From Piscinibacter sp047600445 (GTDB lineage: Bacteria; Pseudomonadota; Gammaproteobacteria; Burkholderiales; Burkholderiaceae_C), in assembly GCF_047600445.1 (NCBI RefSeq), contig NZ_JASGKT010000002.1:310001-374000 (forward strand): a stretch of DNA of 64,000 nucleotides, read 5' to 3'. Below the pieces are notes generated by a model that ran no database searches, had not been told where the DNA came from, and saw nothing but the letters and a program-made list of their open reading frames with translations. Made by a program: the position numbers and the translations under genes. This document shows, in pieces, positions 45,978 to 54,183 of the stretch; position 1 is the first letter of the stretch, and each line of letters starts with the position of its first letter.

Positions 45978-46169
45978 ATGATCGAACTGACCCTTCCCGA
46001 CATGACCTGTGGCCACTGCGTCAAGAGCGTCACCGGCACGGTGCAGAAGCTCGACGCGAACGCGCAGGTGCAGTGCGACCTCGCCACGCACACGGTGCGC
46101 ATCGAGACCACGCGCAGCGCCGAGGCCGTCAGGCAGGCGCTGGCCGACGAGGGCTACCCGGCGCGCTGA
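45978..46169 (+). CDS. copZ: copper chaperone, HMA domain
   Basis: A 63-aa single heavy-metal-associated domain: MTCGHC (about residues 9-14) is the Cu(I)-binding CxxC loop, followed by a normal ferredoxin-like alternation of helices and strands ending in LADEGYPAR. It hands copper to CopA or buffers cytoplasmic copper. A GGAG site lies six bases before the ATG. It is divergent from copA with its own CueR-type promoter. Confidence 0.93.
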   Translation: MIELTLPDMTCGHCVKSVTGTVQKLDANAQVQCDLATHTVRIETTRSAEAVRQALADEGYPAR

Positions 46170-46230
46170 GCGCGGCGAGAAGCGCGCGCCCTACACTGCG
46201 GCCTCTTCTCGACCCGAAGGAGTGGACCGC

Positions 46231-47802
46231 ATGCTTCGCCTCATCGCCGTCGCCGTGCTCGCCGCGGCCGCCTCGTTCGCCCACGCGCAGACGCTGCGCT
46301 GGGCCAGCCAGGGCGATCCGCAGACGATGGACCCGCATTCGCAGAACGAGTCCCTGACCAACATGATGAATGCGCAGGTCTACGAGAAGCTCGTCAACCG
46401 CGACAAGCGGCTGGGCATCGCGCCCGCGCTGGCCACCGAGTGGCAGCAGGCGGGGCCGACGCTGTGGCGCTTCAAGCTGCGGCCGAACGTCAGGTTCCAC
46501 GACGGCACGCCGTTCACGGCCGACGACGTGGTGTTCTCGATCGCGCGCGCGGCCGAGAAGACCTCCAACATCAGCCAGTACGCCACGGCCGTCGGTACGC
46601 CGCGCAAGGTCGACGAGCTGACGGTCGAGTTCCAGCTCGCCGCGCCGAACCCGATCTTCCTGCAGCACATCGAGACGCTGTTCATCATGAGCCGCGCCTG
46701 GAGCGAGAAGAACAAGGTGACCCGGCCGCTGGACTTCAAGAACAAGGAAGAAAGTTTCGCGGCCCTGAACGCCAACGGCACCGGCCCCTACATGCTGGCC
46801 AGCCGCGCGCCCGGCATCAAGACGGTCTACAAGCGCAACCCGAACTGGTGGGGCCGCTTCGAGGGCAACGTGCAGGAGATCGTCTACACGCCGATCGGCA
46901 ACGACGCGACGCGGCTGGCGGCGCTGGTCTCCGGCGAGATCGACTTCGTGCTCGACCCGGCGCCGCGCGACGTGGCCCGGCTGCGCAACACCGCCGGCGT
47001 GAAGGTCATCGACGGGCCCGAGAACCGCATCGTCTTCATCGGCATGGACCAGTTCCGCGACAAGCTGCTGTACGGCAGTGTGCCGGGCGACAGGAACCCG
47101 TTCAAGGACCCGCGCGTGCGCCGCGCGCTGTACCAGGCCGTCGACATCGAGACGCTCAAGACCAAGCTGATGAACGGCCAGAGCGTGCCCACCGGCGGGC
47201 TGACGCCCTCGCCGCTGGGCGCGTACAACGACGCCGCGATCGAGGGCCGGCTGCCCTACGACCTCGCCGCCGCGCGCAAGCTGATGGCCGAGGCCGGCTA
47301 CGGCGACGGCTTCGAGGTCACGCTCGACTGCCCGAACAACCGCTACGTCAACGACGAGGAGATCTGCATCGCGCTGGCCGGCATGTGGGCGCAGTTGAAG
47401 GTCAGGGTGAAGGTCAACGCGCAGCCGCGCGTCACCTACTTCCCCAAGCTCGAGAAGCAGGACACCAGCATGTACATGCTCGGCTGGGGCGGCTCGATCA
47501 CCGACGCCGAGACCACCTTCACGCCGGTGCTGCGCAGCCGCGGCGACAACGGCGTGGGCGCCTGGAACTTCGGCGGCGTGAAGAACGACAAGTTCGACGC
47601 GCTGGCCGCGCAGTCCAGCGTCGAGCCCGACGCCGCCAAGCGCGAGGCGCTGGTGAAGGCGGCGCTGCGCGAATACAAGGAGCGGGTGCACGTGATCCCG
47701 CTGCACCGCCAGGTGGTGCCGTGGGCGGCGCGCAGCAACGTCAATGCCGTGCACCGGCCCGACAACTGGCTCGAGGTGCAGTGGGTCACGGTCGCGAGGT
47801 GA
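46231..47802 (+). CDS. oligopeptide/dipeptide-type ABC substrate-binding protein
   Basis: A 523-aa periplasmic binding protein of the SBP_bac_5 family (cluster C) with a Sec signal (cleavage after FAHA). Family elements: GDPQTMDPHSQNE near the N-terminus, RFHDGTPFTADDVVFS, GTGPYML, NPNWWG, DPRVRRALYQAVD. It binds peptides or similar solutes for an ABC importer; no permease or ATPase genes adjoin, so its partners are elsewhere. A good AAGGAG lies before ATG 46231. It is 61 bp from the copper chaperone and converges on argO. Confidence 0.92.
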   Translation: MLRLIAVAVLAAAASFAHAQTLRWASQGDPQTMDPHSQNESLTNMMNAQVYEKLVNRDKRLGIAPALATEWQQAGPTLWRFKLRPNVRFHDGTPFTADDVVFSIARAAEKTSNISQYATAVGTPRKVDELTVEFQLAAPNPIFLQHIETLFIMSRAWSEKNKVTRPLDFKNKEESFAALNANGTGPYMLASRAPGIKTVYKRNPNWWGRFEGNVQEIVYTPIGNDATRLAALVSGEIDFVLDPAPRDVARLRNTAGVKVIDGPENRIVFIGMDQFRDKLLYGSVPGDRNPFKDPRVRRALYQAVDIETLKTKLMNGQSVPTGGLTPSPLGAYNDAAIEGRLPYDLAAARKLMAEAGYGDGFEVTLDCPNNRYVNDEEICIALAGMWAQLKVRVKVNAQPRVTYFPKLEKQDTSMYMLGWGGSITDAETTFTPVLRSRGDNGVGAWNFGGVKNDKFDALAAQSSVEPDAAKREALVKAALREYKERVHVIPLHRQVVPWAARSNVNAVHRPDNWLEVQWVTVAR

Positions 47803-47805
47803 CCG

Positions 47806-47876
47806 CCCCAAGGTCCGGGCCTTGCCCGGCCCGCCCCCCAAGGGGAGCGCAAGTCGCCCGGCAAAGCCGGATCAAC
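47806..47876. repeat. C/G-tract dispersed repeat / bidirectional terminator
   Basis: Lies between two convergent genes. Holds CCGGGC-CTT-GCCCGG (perfect hairpin), a run of six C before AAGGGG, and CCCGGCAAAGCCGGATC. The last module recurs at 61196-61212 and, reversed, at 24578-24590. It probably ends transcription from both sides. Confidence 0.6.
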
Positions 47877-48471
47877 TTGCGAGGGTGATGGCGATCGCCG
47901 TCATCACGAGGGCGATCGCCGCATCCAGCACGCGCCAGGCGGCCGGCCGGGCGAACAGCGGCGCGAGCAGCCGCGCGCCGTAGCCGAGCGAGAAGAACCA
48001 CACCAGGCTGGCGCTGGCCGCGCCGGCGCCGAAGGCGAAGCGCTCGCCGGGCGGCCGCTGCGCGGCGATCGAGCCGAGCAGCACCACGGTGTCGAGCCAG
48101 CAGTGCGGGTTCAGGTAGGTGAAGGCGAGGCAGGCCGCCAGCGCGGCGCGCAGGTTCGTCACCGCGCCGCCTTGCAGCGACAGCGCATGCGGCGAGAACG
48201 CGCGCCGCGCCGCCAGCGCGGCGTAGGCCAGCAGGAAGGCGGCGCCGCCCCAGCGCGTGAGCGCCAGCAGCGCCGGACTTTCCTGCACCCAGCGCCCCAG
48301 GCCGAGGGTGCCCAGCGTGATCAGCAGCGCATCGGACAGCGCGCACACCAGCACCACCGGTAGCACGTGCGTGCGCGCCAGCCCCTGGCGCAGCACGAAG
48401 GCGTTCTGCGCGCCGATCGCGACGATCAGCGCCGCCGAGGTGGCGAAGCCGGTGAGGAAGACGGGGGCCAT
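47872..48471 (-). CDS. argO: LysE/ArgO family amino-acid exporter
   Basis: A 199-aa membrane protein with six hydrophobic segments. The first helix carries the family pattern FATSAALIVAIGAQNAFVLRQGL, and TYLNPHCWLDTVVLLG is the conserved central motif. It exports arginine or lysine. It is divergent from an ArgP/LysG-type LysR gene, the classic arrangement in which the regulator senses the amino acid and activates the exporter. Confidence 0.92.
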   Translation of the reverse strand: MAPVFLTGFATSAALIVAIGAQNAFVLRQGLARTHVLPVVLVCALSDALLITLGTLGLGRWVQESPALLALTRWGGAAFLLAYAALAARRAFSPHALSLQGGAVTNLRAALAACLAFTYLNPHCWLDTVVLLGSIAAQRPPGERFAFGAGAASASLVWFFSLGYGARLLAPLFARPAAWRVLDAAIALVMTAIAITLAS

Positions 48472-48516
48472 GGGTCGGCGATGCTGCCCGGGTGCGCGTC
48501 GAAGATCCAGCTAAAC

Positions 48517-48537
48517 TTTCTGAACTTCCATTAGAAA
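48517..48537. promoter_or_regulatory. candidate ArgP/LysR operator between argO and argP
   Basis: Dyad TTTCT-N11-AGAAA in the 71-bp divergent spacer, matching the T-N11-A core expected for LysR-type regulators; it lies 45 bases from the argO start and 5 bases before the argP start. Confidence 0.55.
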
Positions 48538-48542
48538 AACTG

Positions 48543-49472
48543 ATGCGTATCGACTCACGCCAGCTCGCCGCCTTCGCCGCCGTGCTGCGCGAGGGCAGCT
48601 TCGACGCCGCGGCGCGCGCGCTGCACCTCACGCCCTCGGCGGTGAGCCAGCGCGTCAAGGCGCTGGAAGAGCGCCTGGGCCGCGTGCTGGTGCGGCGCGC
48701 CGCGCCCTGCACGGCCACCGAGGCCGGTCAGGCGCTGCAGCGCCATGCGCAGCAGTTGCAGTTGCTGGAGGCGCAGGCGCTCGCCCCGTTCGGCGGCGAC
48801 GCGGCGACGGCGCTGCCGCTGGCCATCGCCGTGAACGCGGATTCGCTCGCCACCTGGTTCATGCCGGCGCTGGCGGCGCTGCGCGAGCGCCACGCGGTGA
48901 GCCTGGACCTGCACGTCGAAGACCAGGACCACTCCAGCGAACTGCTGCGCCAGGGCCGCGTGCTCGCCGCGGTGAGCGCCGAGCCGGCGCCGGTGCAGGG
49001 CTGCCGCGTCAGCCCGCTCGGGCGCATGCGCTACCTCGCGGTGGCCAGCCCCGCCTTCGCGCGGCGCCACTTCCCGGACGGGCTCGACGACGCGGCGCTG
49101 GCGCGCGCGCCGTGCTGCGTCTTCAACCAGAAAGACCAGTTGCAGGCGCGCTTCCTGCGCCTGCTCAGCCGCAAGCGCCTGAACCCGCCGCAGCACCGCG
49201 TGCCCAGCACGCACGGCTTCGTGCAGGCCGCGCTGCACGGCCTGGGCTGGGGCATGGACCCGCAGGCGCTGGTGGCGCCGCTGCTGCAACGCGGCGAACT
49301 GGTCGAGATCGCGCCCGGGCGCGTGCTCGACGTGCCGCTGTACTGGCAGCGCTGGAGCCTGGAGACCGAGGTGCTGAAGACGCTCGGCGAGGCCGTCGCG
49401 GCCGCCGCGCGCGAGCACCTGCTGCCGATGAAGGCGCCGCGCACGCCCTCATCCAAGGGGGTGGCCGATTGA
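48543..49472 (+). CDS. argP: LysR-type regulator ArgP/LysG
   Basis: A 309-aa LysR regulator. The helix-turn-helix is at about residues 15-50 (SFDAAARALHLTPSAVSQRVKALEERLG). The effector domain carries the ArgP-type segments AVNADSLATWFMPAL, EDQDHSSELLRQG and HGLGWGMDP, which set it apart from generic LysR proteins. ATG 48543 is used: a longer frame from 48492 would run through the operator. The divergent argO exporter is its expected target. Confidence 0.9.
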   Translation: MRIDSRQLAAFAAVLREGSFDAAARALHLTPSAVSQRVKALEERLGRVLVRRAAPCTATEAGQALQRHAQQLQLLEAQALAPFGGDAATALPLAIAVNADSLATWFMPALAALRERHAVSLDLHVEDQDHSSELLRQGRVLAAVSAEPAPVQGCRVSPLGRMRYLAVASPAFARRHFPDGLDDAALARAPCCVFNQKDQLQARFLRLLSRKRLNPPQHRVPSTHGFVQAALHGLGWGMDPQALVAPLLQRGELVEIAPGRVLDVPLYWQRWSLETEVLKTLGEAVAAAAREHLLPMKAPRTPSSKGVAD

Positions 49473-49524
49473 AGCCGCCGCGCCGGCTGCGTACATTGGC
49501 ACGAATCGCAGGGAAGACAGCGCC

Positions 49525-49710
49525 ATGATCACCGCCTTCTTCGTCGTCGCCGGAGGCATCGCCGCCTGGCTGCTGGCCGACCGCGGCCTGAGCTGGTGGC
49601 GCGAGCGCCGCCACGAGGGCCCGTCCGCCTGGCACGGCCGCGGGCCGGGCACCACCTTCCACTCCTCGGGCTTCGAGGACACCGTGCCGCCGCTCGAGGC
49701 GGCCGACTGA
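49525..49710 (+). CDS. small single-pass membrane protein
   Basis: 61 aa: an N-terminal transmembrane helix (ITAFFVVAGGIAAWLLAD), a basic stretch (WWRERRHEG) and a polar tail. Codon use is normal, and a GGGAAG lies 11 bases upstream of ATG. No family recognised. It ends 2 bp before the convergent fliR stop and could be unrelated to the flagellar genes. Confidence 0.5.
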   Translation: MITAFFVVAGGIAAWLLADRGLSWWRERRHEGPSAWHGRGPGTTFHSSGFEDTVPPLEAAD

Positions 49711-49712
49711 CG

Positions 49713-50474
49713 CTACTGGAAGTGCTGGAGCATGCGCTCCAGCGCCATCGTGAAGGGCGCCTCCATCATCGGCAGCGTCAGCAGCATGCCCACCAGCCCG
49801 ACCGACAGCGTGATCGGGAAGCCCACCGCGAACACGTTGAGCTGGTGCGCCACGCGCGTGACGATACCCAGCAGCAGGTTGACGAACAGCAGCATCGCCA
49901 CGATCGGCAGCGCGATCCACAGCCCCGTGGCGAACACCTCGGCGCCCCAGCGGTGCGGCTGAGCCGTCTTCAGGAAGGCGAAGGGCTCGGGCCCCACCGG
50001 GAAGCTGTGCAGGCTCTGGATCACGCCGGCGATCACCAGCAGGTGGCCGCCGGCGACGATGAACACCCAGCTCACCGTGACGCCGAAGAAGCGGCTCACC
50101 GAGGTGGCCTGGCTGCCGGTGGCGGGGTCGAAGAAGCCGGCGAAGTTCAGGCCCATCTGCAGGCCGACCAGCTCGCCGGCGAACTCCACCGCCGCGAACA
50201 CGATGCGCACCGCGAAGCCGAGCGAGACGCCGATCACGATCTGCTGCAGCACGACGAGCAGCGTGAGCGCCGAGTCGAGCGGGATGGCCGCCACCGGCGG
50301 CATGCTGGCCTGCGCGGCCAGCGCGATCAGGAAGGCCAGCGCCACGCGCACGCGCATCGGCACGCCGCGCTGGCCGATCACCGGCATCGTGCCCAGCAGC
50401 GCCAGCACGCGCAGGAAGGCCCACAGCAGCGGCGTGATCCAGCCGAGGATCTGCGCCTCGGTGAAGCTCAGCAT
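49713..50474 (-). CDS. fliR: flagellar type III export protein FliR
   Basis: A 253-aa inner-membrane component of the flagellar export gate. About seven hydrophobic segments; conserved parts include ITPLLWAFLRVLALLGTMPVIG, VGLQMGLNFAGFFDP and LNVFAVGFPITLSVGLVG. It is the last gene of the fliF-R run; a palindromic repeat separates it from fliQ. Confidence 0.94.
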   Translation of the reverse strand: MLSFTEAQILGWITPLLWAFLRVLALLGTMPVIGQRGVPMRVRVALAFLIALAAQASMPPVAAIPLDSALTLLVVLQQIVIGVSLGFAVRIVFAAVEFAGELVGLQMGLNFAGFFDPATGSQATSVSRFFGVTVSWVFIVAGGHLLVIAGVIQSLHSFPVGPEPFAFLKTAQPHRWGAEVFATGLWIALPIVAMLLFVNLLLGIVTRVAHQLNVFAVGFPITLSVGLVGMLLTLPMMEAPFTMALERMLQHFQ

Positions 50475-50492
50475 CGCCGGGCTCCAGGGAGC

Positions 50493-50563
50493 CCGTTCGC
50501 CCTGAGCTTGTCGAAGGGCGATCGAGAAGCGCGAAAGGGCTTCGACAGGCTCAGCCCGAACGG
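50493..50563. repeat. REP-like inverted repeat between fliQ and fliR
   Basis: Left arm CCGTTCGCCCTGAGCTTGTC (continuing GAAG) and right arm ending CTCAGCCCGAACGG are inverted copies differing at only a few bases; they can fold into a long hairpin. The GTTCG(G/C)GCTGAGC-type sequence is a well-known extragenic palindrome of beta- and gammaproteobacteria. It lies inside an operon, so transcription must read through it. Confidence 0.8.
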
Positions 50564-50580
50564 AGAGACGCGCACGTTGC

Positions 50581-50850
50581 TCAGCCGACGACGGTCGGGA
50601 TCGCCTGCAGCGTGCGCTGCAGGTAGTCCACCAGCGTGCCGAGCATCCACGGCCCGGCGACGGCCAGCACCGCGACGGCGGCCACCACCTTGGGCACGAA
50701 GCTCAGCGTGGCCTCGTTGATCTGCGTGGCGGCCTGGAAGATGCTCACCAGCAGGCCGACGGCCAGCACGGTCAGCAGCATCGGCGCGGCCACCATCAGC
50801 AGCGTGTACAGGCCTTCCTGGCCGAAGGTGAAGACGGTCTGCGGGTTCAT
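50581..50850 (-). CDS. fliQ: flagellar export protein FliQ
   Basis: An 89-aa export-gate subunit with two long hydrophobic helices (YTLLMVAAPMLLTVLAVGLLVSIFQ and AVAVLAVAGPWMLGTLVDYL) joined by the conserved QINEATLSFVPK loop. ATG 50850 overlaps the fliP stop by ATGA. Confidence 0.95.
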   Translation of the reverse strand: MNPQTVFTFGQEGLYTLLMVAAPMLLTVLAVGLLVSIFQAATQINEATLSFVPKVVAAVAVLAVAGPWMLGTLVDYLQRTLQAIPTVVG

Positions 50851-51608
50851 GTCGCGAAGCTCGCGGCCAGCGAGCCGAGCAGGAGGTTCCAGCCGTCGGC
50901 CAGCACGAACAGCATCAGCTTGAACGGCAGCGCCACCAGCACCGGGCTGATCATCATCATGCCCAGGCTCATCAGCACGCTGGCCACCACCATGTCGATG
51001 ATCAGGAAGGGGATGAAGATCAGGAAGCCGATCTGGAACGCGCTCTTCAGCTCGCTGGTGACGAAGGACGGCACCAGCACCTTGAACGGCACCTCGGCGG
51101 CCGGCGTCGCCGCGTCGATCTTCGCCAGGCGCGAGAACAGCATCAGGTCGGACTGGCGCGTCTGCTTGAGCATGAACTCGCGCAGCGGCTTCTCGCCGCG
51201 CCTGAGCGCCTCGTCGAAGGCGATCTTGTTCTCGGCGTAGGGCTGGTAGGCCTCGGCGTAGACGCGGTCCAGCGTCGGGCCCATCACGAAGAAGCTCAGG
51301 AACAGGCTCAGGCCGATCACCACCTGGTTCGGCGGCGCCGCCTGCGTGCCCAGCGCCTGGCGCAGCAGGCCGAGCACGATGACGATGCGCGTGAACGAGG
51401 TCATCATCAGCAGCACCGCCGGCAGGAAGCTCAAGGCGGTGAAGAACAGCAGCGTCTGCACCGGCACCGAGTAGCTCGCGCCGCCGGCGCCCTGGCCCAC
51501 CAGCAGCGGCAGGCTGGGGCCGGCGCCTTGCGCCAAAGCCGCCGCGGGAAGCGCCGATAGTGCTGATAGTGCCGTCACGGCGAGAAGAAGCCGGCGACTA
51601 GTTCGCAT
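50847..51608 (-). CDS. fliP: flagellar export protein FliP
   Basis: A 253-aa export-gate subunit with a cleavable signal peptide (cleavage after ALA), then four membrane helices. Conserved stretches: LPAVLLMMTSFTRIVIVLGLLRQALG, PPNQVVIGLSLFLSFFVMGP, and the C-terminal IDMVVASVLMSLGMMM. The start overlaps the fliO stop by 11 bp. Confidence 0.95.
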   Translation of the reverse strand: MRTSRRLLLAVTALSALSALPAAALAQGAGPSLPLLVGQGAGGASYSVPVQTLLFFTALSFLPAVLLMMTSFTRIVIVLGLLRQALGTQAAPPNQVVIGLSLFLSFFVMGPTLDRVYAEAYQPYAENKIAFDEALRRGEKPLREFMLKQTRQSDLMLFSRLAKIDAATPAAEVPFKVLVPSFVTSELKSAFQIGFLIFIPFLIIDMVVASVLMSLGMMMISPVLVALPFKLMLFVLADGWNLLLGSLAASFAT

Positions 51609-51951
51609 CGCTTCGGCCCGCTTGCTTTTGCAGCTTCGCCAACAGGCCGGCGAAGGCCGGGCCGGCCGCTGCGGCCGGCGCCGCGCCTTCGACGGGCGCC
51701 ATCTCGTGCAGCGTGGTGATGTTCGACGGCGTGACGCCCAGCAGCAGCCAGCGGCGCGCCTCGCCGGCGCCGACCTCGACGGCGACGATGCGCTGGCTCG
51801 CCGACAGCGGCAGCACCGCCACGCTCTTCATCAGGTTGTTGCCGCCGGCCGCGCCACCGGCCGGCGTGCGCTTGAGCAGCCACAGCGACAGCGGAATCGC
51901 CGCGAGGATCGCGACGAACCACAGCAGCGAGGTCACCAGGGAGCCGGTCAC
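51598..51951 (-). CDS. fliO: flagellar biosynthesis protein FliO
   Basis: A 117-aa single-pass protein: N-terminal helix (LLWFVAILAAIPLSLWLL), then a cytoplasmic domain with the FliO strands VAVLPLSASQRIVAVEVG and WLLLGVTPSNITTLHEM. It helps FliP assembly. It lies 4 bp after fliN. Confidence 0.88.
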   Translation of the reverse strand: MTGSLVTSLLWFVAILAAIPLSLWLLKRTPAGGAAGGNNLMKSVAVLPLSASQRIVAVEVGAGEARRWLLLGVTPSNITTLHEMAPVEGAAPAAAAGPAFAGLLAKLQKQAGRSDAN

Positions 51952-51955
51952 CGCC

Positions 51956-52393
51956 TCAGCCTTTCGACAGCCGCCGCATGCGCTCGCTCGGCGTCACGAT
52001 GTCGGTCAGGCGGATGCCGAACTTGTCGTTGACCACCACGACCTCGCCCTGCGCGATCAGGTAGCCGTTGACCAGCACGTCCATCGGCTCGCCGGCCAGC
52101 GCGTCCAGCTCCACCACCGAGCCCTGCGCGAGCTGCAGGATGTGCTTGATCGGGATGCGCGTGCGGCCCAGCTCCACGGTGAGCTGCACCGGGATGTCCA
52201 GGATCATGTTGATGTCGTTGCCCGCGCCCGCCGCGGTCGTCGGCGAGAAGTTGGTGAACGAGGCCGGCGCCACCTGCTCGGGCTGCACCTCGCTGGCGGT
52301 CTCGACCGCGCCGCCCGACTTCGATTCGGCCAGCGCCGCGGCCCACTCGGCGGCCATCGCGTCCTGCTCGGCGTTGCTGCTCTCAGCTGACAT
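51956..52393 (-). CDS. fliN: flagellar motor switch protein FliN
   Basis: A 145-aa switch protein. An Ala/Glu-rich N-terminal half precedes the SpoA/FliN domain (residues about 62-145): ILDIPVQLTVELGRTRIPIKHILQL, GSVVELDALAGEPMDVLVNG, and GIRLTDIV. It forms the C-ring with FliM and FliG. The start overlaps fliM by 11 bp. Confidence 0.95.
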   Translation of the reverse strand: MSAESSNAEQDAMAAEWAAALAESKSGGAVETASEVQPEQVAPASFTNFSPTTAAGAGNDINMILDIPVQLTVELGRTRIPIKHILQLAQGSVVELDALAGEPMDVLVNGYLIAQGEVVVVNDKFGIRLTDIVTPSERMRRLSKG

Positions 52394-53387
52394 GGTTTTC
52401 TCCCAGCCAGGTCATGTTCGACCCGGTCAACAGGCGTTCGACTTTCAGTGCGTACTTGCCGGCGCTGGTGCCGTAGTGGCAGTCGAGCACCGGCACGCCC
52501 ACCACCTTGGCCTGGATGCTCTTGTCCAGGTCCAGCTCGATGAAATCGCCGGGCTTGAAGGCGAGCAACTGCTCGACGGTGGCGTCGGCATGCGCCAGCT
52601 CGGCCACCAGTTCCACCTCGGCGGCCTGGATCTGGTTCTTCAGCAGGTTCACCCAGCGCCGGTCGGGCTCGTTGGAGTCGCCCTGCATCGTCGAGTACAG
52701 CACGTCGCGGATCGGCTCCAGCGTCGAGTACGGGATGCAGAAGTGGATGGTGCCGCTGGTGTCGCCGATCTCCAGCGTGAACGAGGTGGCCACGACGATC
52801 TCGCTCGGCGTGGCGATGTTGGCGAACTGCGGCTGCATCTCCGAGCGCTGGTAGTCCAGCTCCAGCGGGTAGATGCCCTGCCAGGCCTTGGCGTACTCGG
52901 CGATGATCACGTCGACCAGGCGCGTGATGATGCGCTGCTCGGTGGGCGAGAAGTCGCGCCCCTCGATGCGGGTGTGGAACTTGCCGCCGCCGCCGAACAG
53001 CGCGTCGATCACCGCGAACACCAACGTCGGGTCGCACACGATCAGCCCCGAGCCGCGCAGCGGCTTGACGCTGACGATGTTGAAGTTGGTCGGCACCACG
53101 ATCTCGCGCAGGAAGGCGCTGTACTTCTGCACCTTGATGCCGCCGATCGCGATCTCCGGGCTCTTGCGGATGAAGTTGAACAGCCCGATGCGCACGTTGC
53201 GCGCGAAGCGCTCGTTGATGATCTCCATCGTGGGCATGCGCCCGCGCACGATGCGCTCCTGGCTCGCCAGGTCGTAGGTGCGCGCGCCGCCGGCGGGCAC
53301 CTCCTCCTGCTCGAGCTTCTGGCTCTCGCCGGTGATGCCCTGCAGCAGCGCATCGACCTCGTCTTGCGACAGTATCTGCTGATTCAT
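52383..53387 (-). CDS. fliM: flagellar motor switch protein FliM
   Basis: A 334-aa C-ring protein. The N-terminal ILSQDEVDALLQGI is the CheY-P binding peptide. The CheC-like middle domain (about 50-230) and the C-terminal SpoA domain (about 255-325, FKPGDFIELDLDKSIQAKVVG) follow. It receives the chemotaxis signal and reverses the motor. Confidence 0.95.
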   Translation of the reverse strand: MNQQILSQDEVDALLQGITGESQKLEQEEVPAGGARTYDLASQERIVRGRMPTMEIINERFARNVRIGLFNFIRKSPEIAIGGIKVQKYSAFLREIVVPTNFNIVSVKPLRGSGLIVCDPTLVFAVIDALFGGGGKFHTRIEGRDFSPTEQRIITRLVDVIIAEYAKAWQGIYPLELDYQRSEMQPQFANIATPSEIVVATSFTLEIGDTSGTIHFCIPYSTLEPIRDVLYSTMQGDSNEPDRRWVNLLKNQIQAAEVELVAELAHADATVEQLLAFKPGDFIELDLDKSIQAKVVGVPVLDCHYGTSAGKYALKVERLLTGSNMTWLGENHVS

Positions 53388-53400
53388 TTCAGGCCTCGCG

Positions 53401-53452
53401 CTGCGCGGCGCCCCCTGGGGGGAGCGCCGAAGGCGCCACGGGGGGGACCATG
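53401..53452. repeat. C/G-tract dispersed repeat
   Basis: Between fliL and fliM. GCGCCCCCTGGGGGG, then GCGCCGAAGGCGCC (palindrome) and a run of seven G. It matches the element overlapping the start of tamB (24601-24647) and resembles the C6G5 region of the Rhs frameshift (42861-42900). Confidence 0.65.
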
Positions 53453-53453
53453 T

Positions 53454-54059
53454 CTATTGGATGATGAAGTTGGAGAAGTGCACGTGCTTGACGGGAAGCT
53501 CGGCCTCGGCCCGCGTCTTCTTTTTGCCGCGCGCCGCGGCGGCGTCCTCGGCGTCGGCCTCGGGGCCGTCGATCTCGATGCCCAGCGGCTTGACGGCCTC
53601 GCGCATGATCTCGGCGGCCAGCGTCTCCTTGCCCTTGCGTTCGAGCAGCTCGGCCGAGTTCTTGTGCGCCAGCACCATCAGGATGCCGTTGCGGATCGCC
53701 GGCATGTAGGCCTTGAGCTGGTCGGCGGTCTTGGCGTCGTCCAGTTCGAGCGTCACGCCGATCTGGGCGTAGCGGTCGACTTCCTTGTCGGCCAGGTTGA
53801 CGATGAACGGCTCCAGCGGCAGGAAGGCCGGCGGCTGCGCGGCGGCGTGCCGTGCCGGCTTGCGCTGCAGCGGCGCGTCGTCGTCGTCGGCCTCGGCCGC
53901 GGCGGCCTCGGCTGCTTTTTTCTTCATGTAGACGAGCCCTCCGCCGCCCGCGCCGGCGGCGACCAGCAGCGCGGTGGCGACGAGGATGATCAGCTTCTTC
54001 CTGCCCTTGGCGGGCGGTGCGGCGGTGGTGGCGGCGCCGGAAGCGGCAGCGGCGGACAT
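53454..54059 (-). CDS. fliL: flagellar basal body-associated protein FliL
   Basis: A 201-aa inner-membrane protein: cytoplasmic Ala-rich N-terminus, one helix (LIILVATALLVAAGAGGGGLVYM, about 26-48), an acidic linker (EADDDDAP), and the periplasmic FliL domain (FLPLEPFIVNLAD ... YAQIGVTLEL) ending HFSNFIIQ. ATG 54059 has a good AAGGAG; a longer frame from 54083 is less likely. An insertion of about 30 residues (DGPEADAEDAAAARGKKK) near the C-terminus is unusual for the family. Confidence 0.9.
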   Translation of the reverse strand: MSAAAASGAATTAAPPAKGRKKLIILVATALLVAAGAGGGGLVYMKKKAAEAAAAEADDDDAPLQRKPARHAAAQPPAFLPLEPFIVNLADKEVDRYAQIGVTLELDDAKTADQLKAYMPAIRNGILMVLAHKNSAELLERKGKETLAAEIMREAVKPLGIEIDGPEADAEDAAAARGKKKTRAEAELPVKHVHFSNFIIQ

Positions 54060-54183
54060 CGGCTCTCCTTCATGAGCGGGCACGACCTTGCGGTCGGCCG
54101 ATGAAAGGCATTCTGGAGAGCGGCGCGTGCGGCGATGCGGCGAAAAGGGCGGGAAATCCGGTCAGTCCGCCGCCGCGCCGGCG

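Noticed and set aside
50468..50650. Short minus-strand frame between fliQ and fliR
   Set aside because: It is composed of the palindromic repeat and has no protein-like features.
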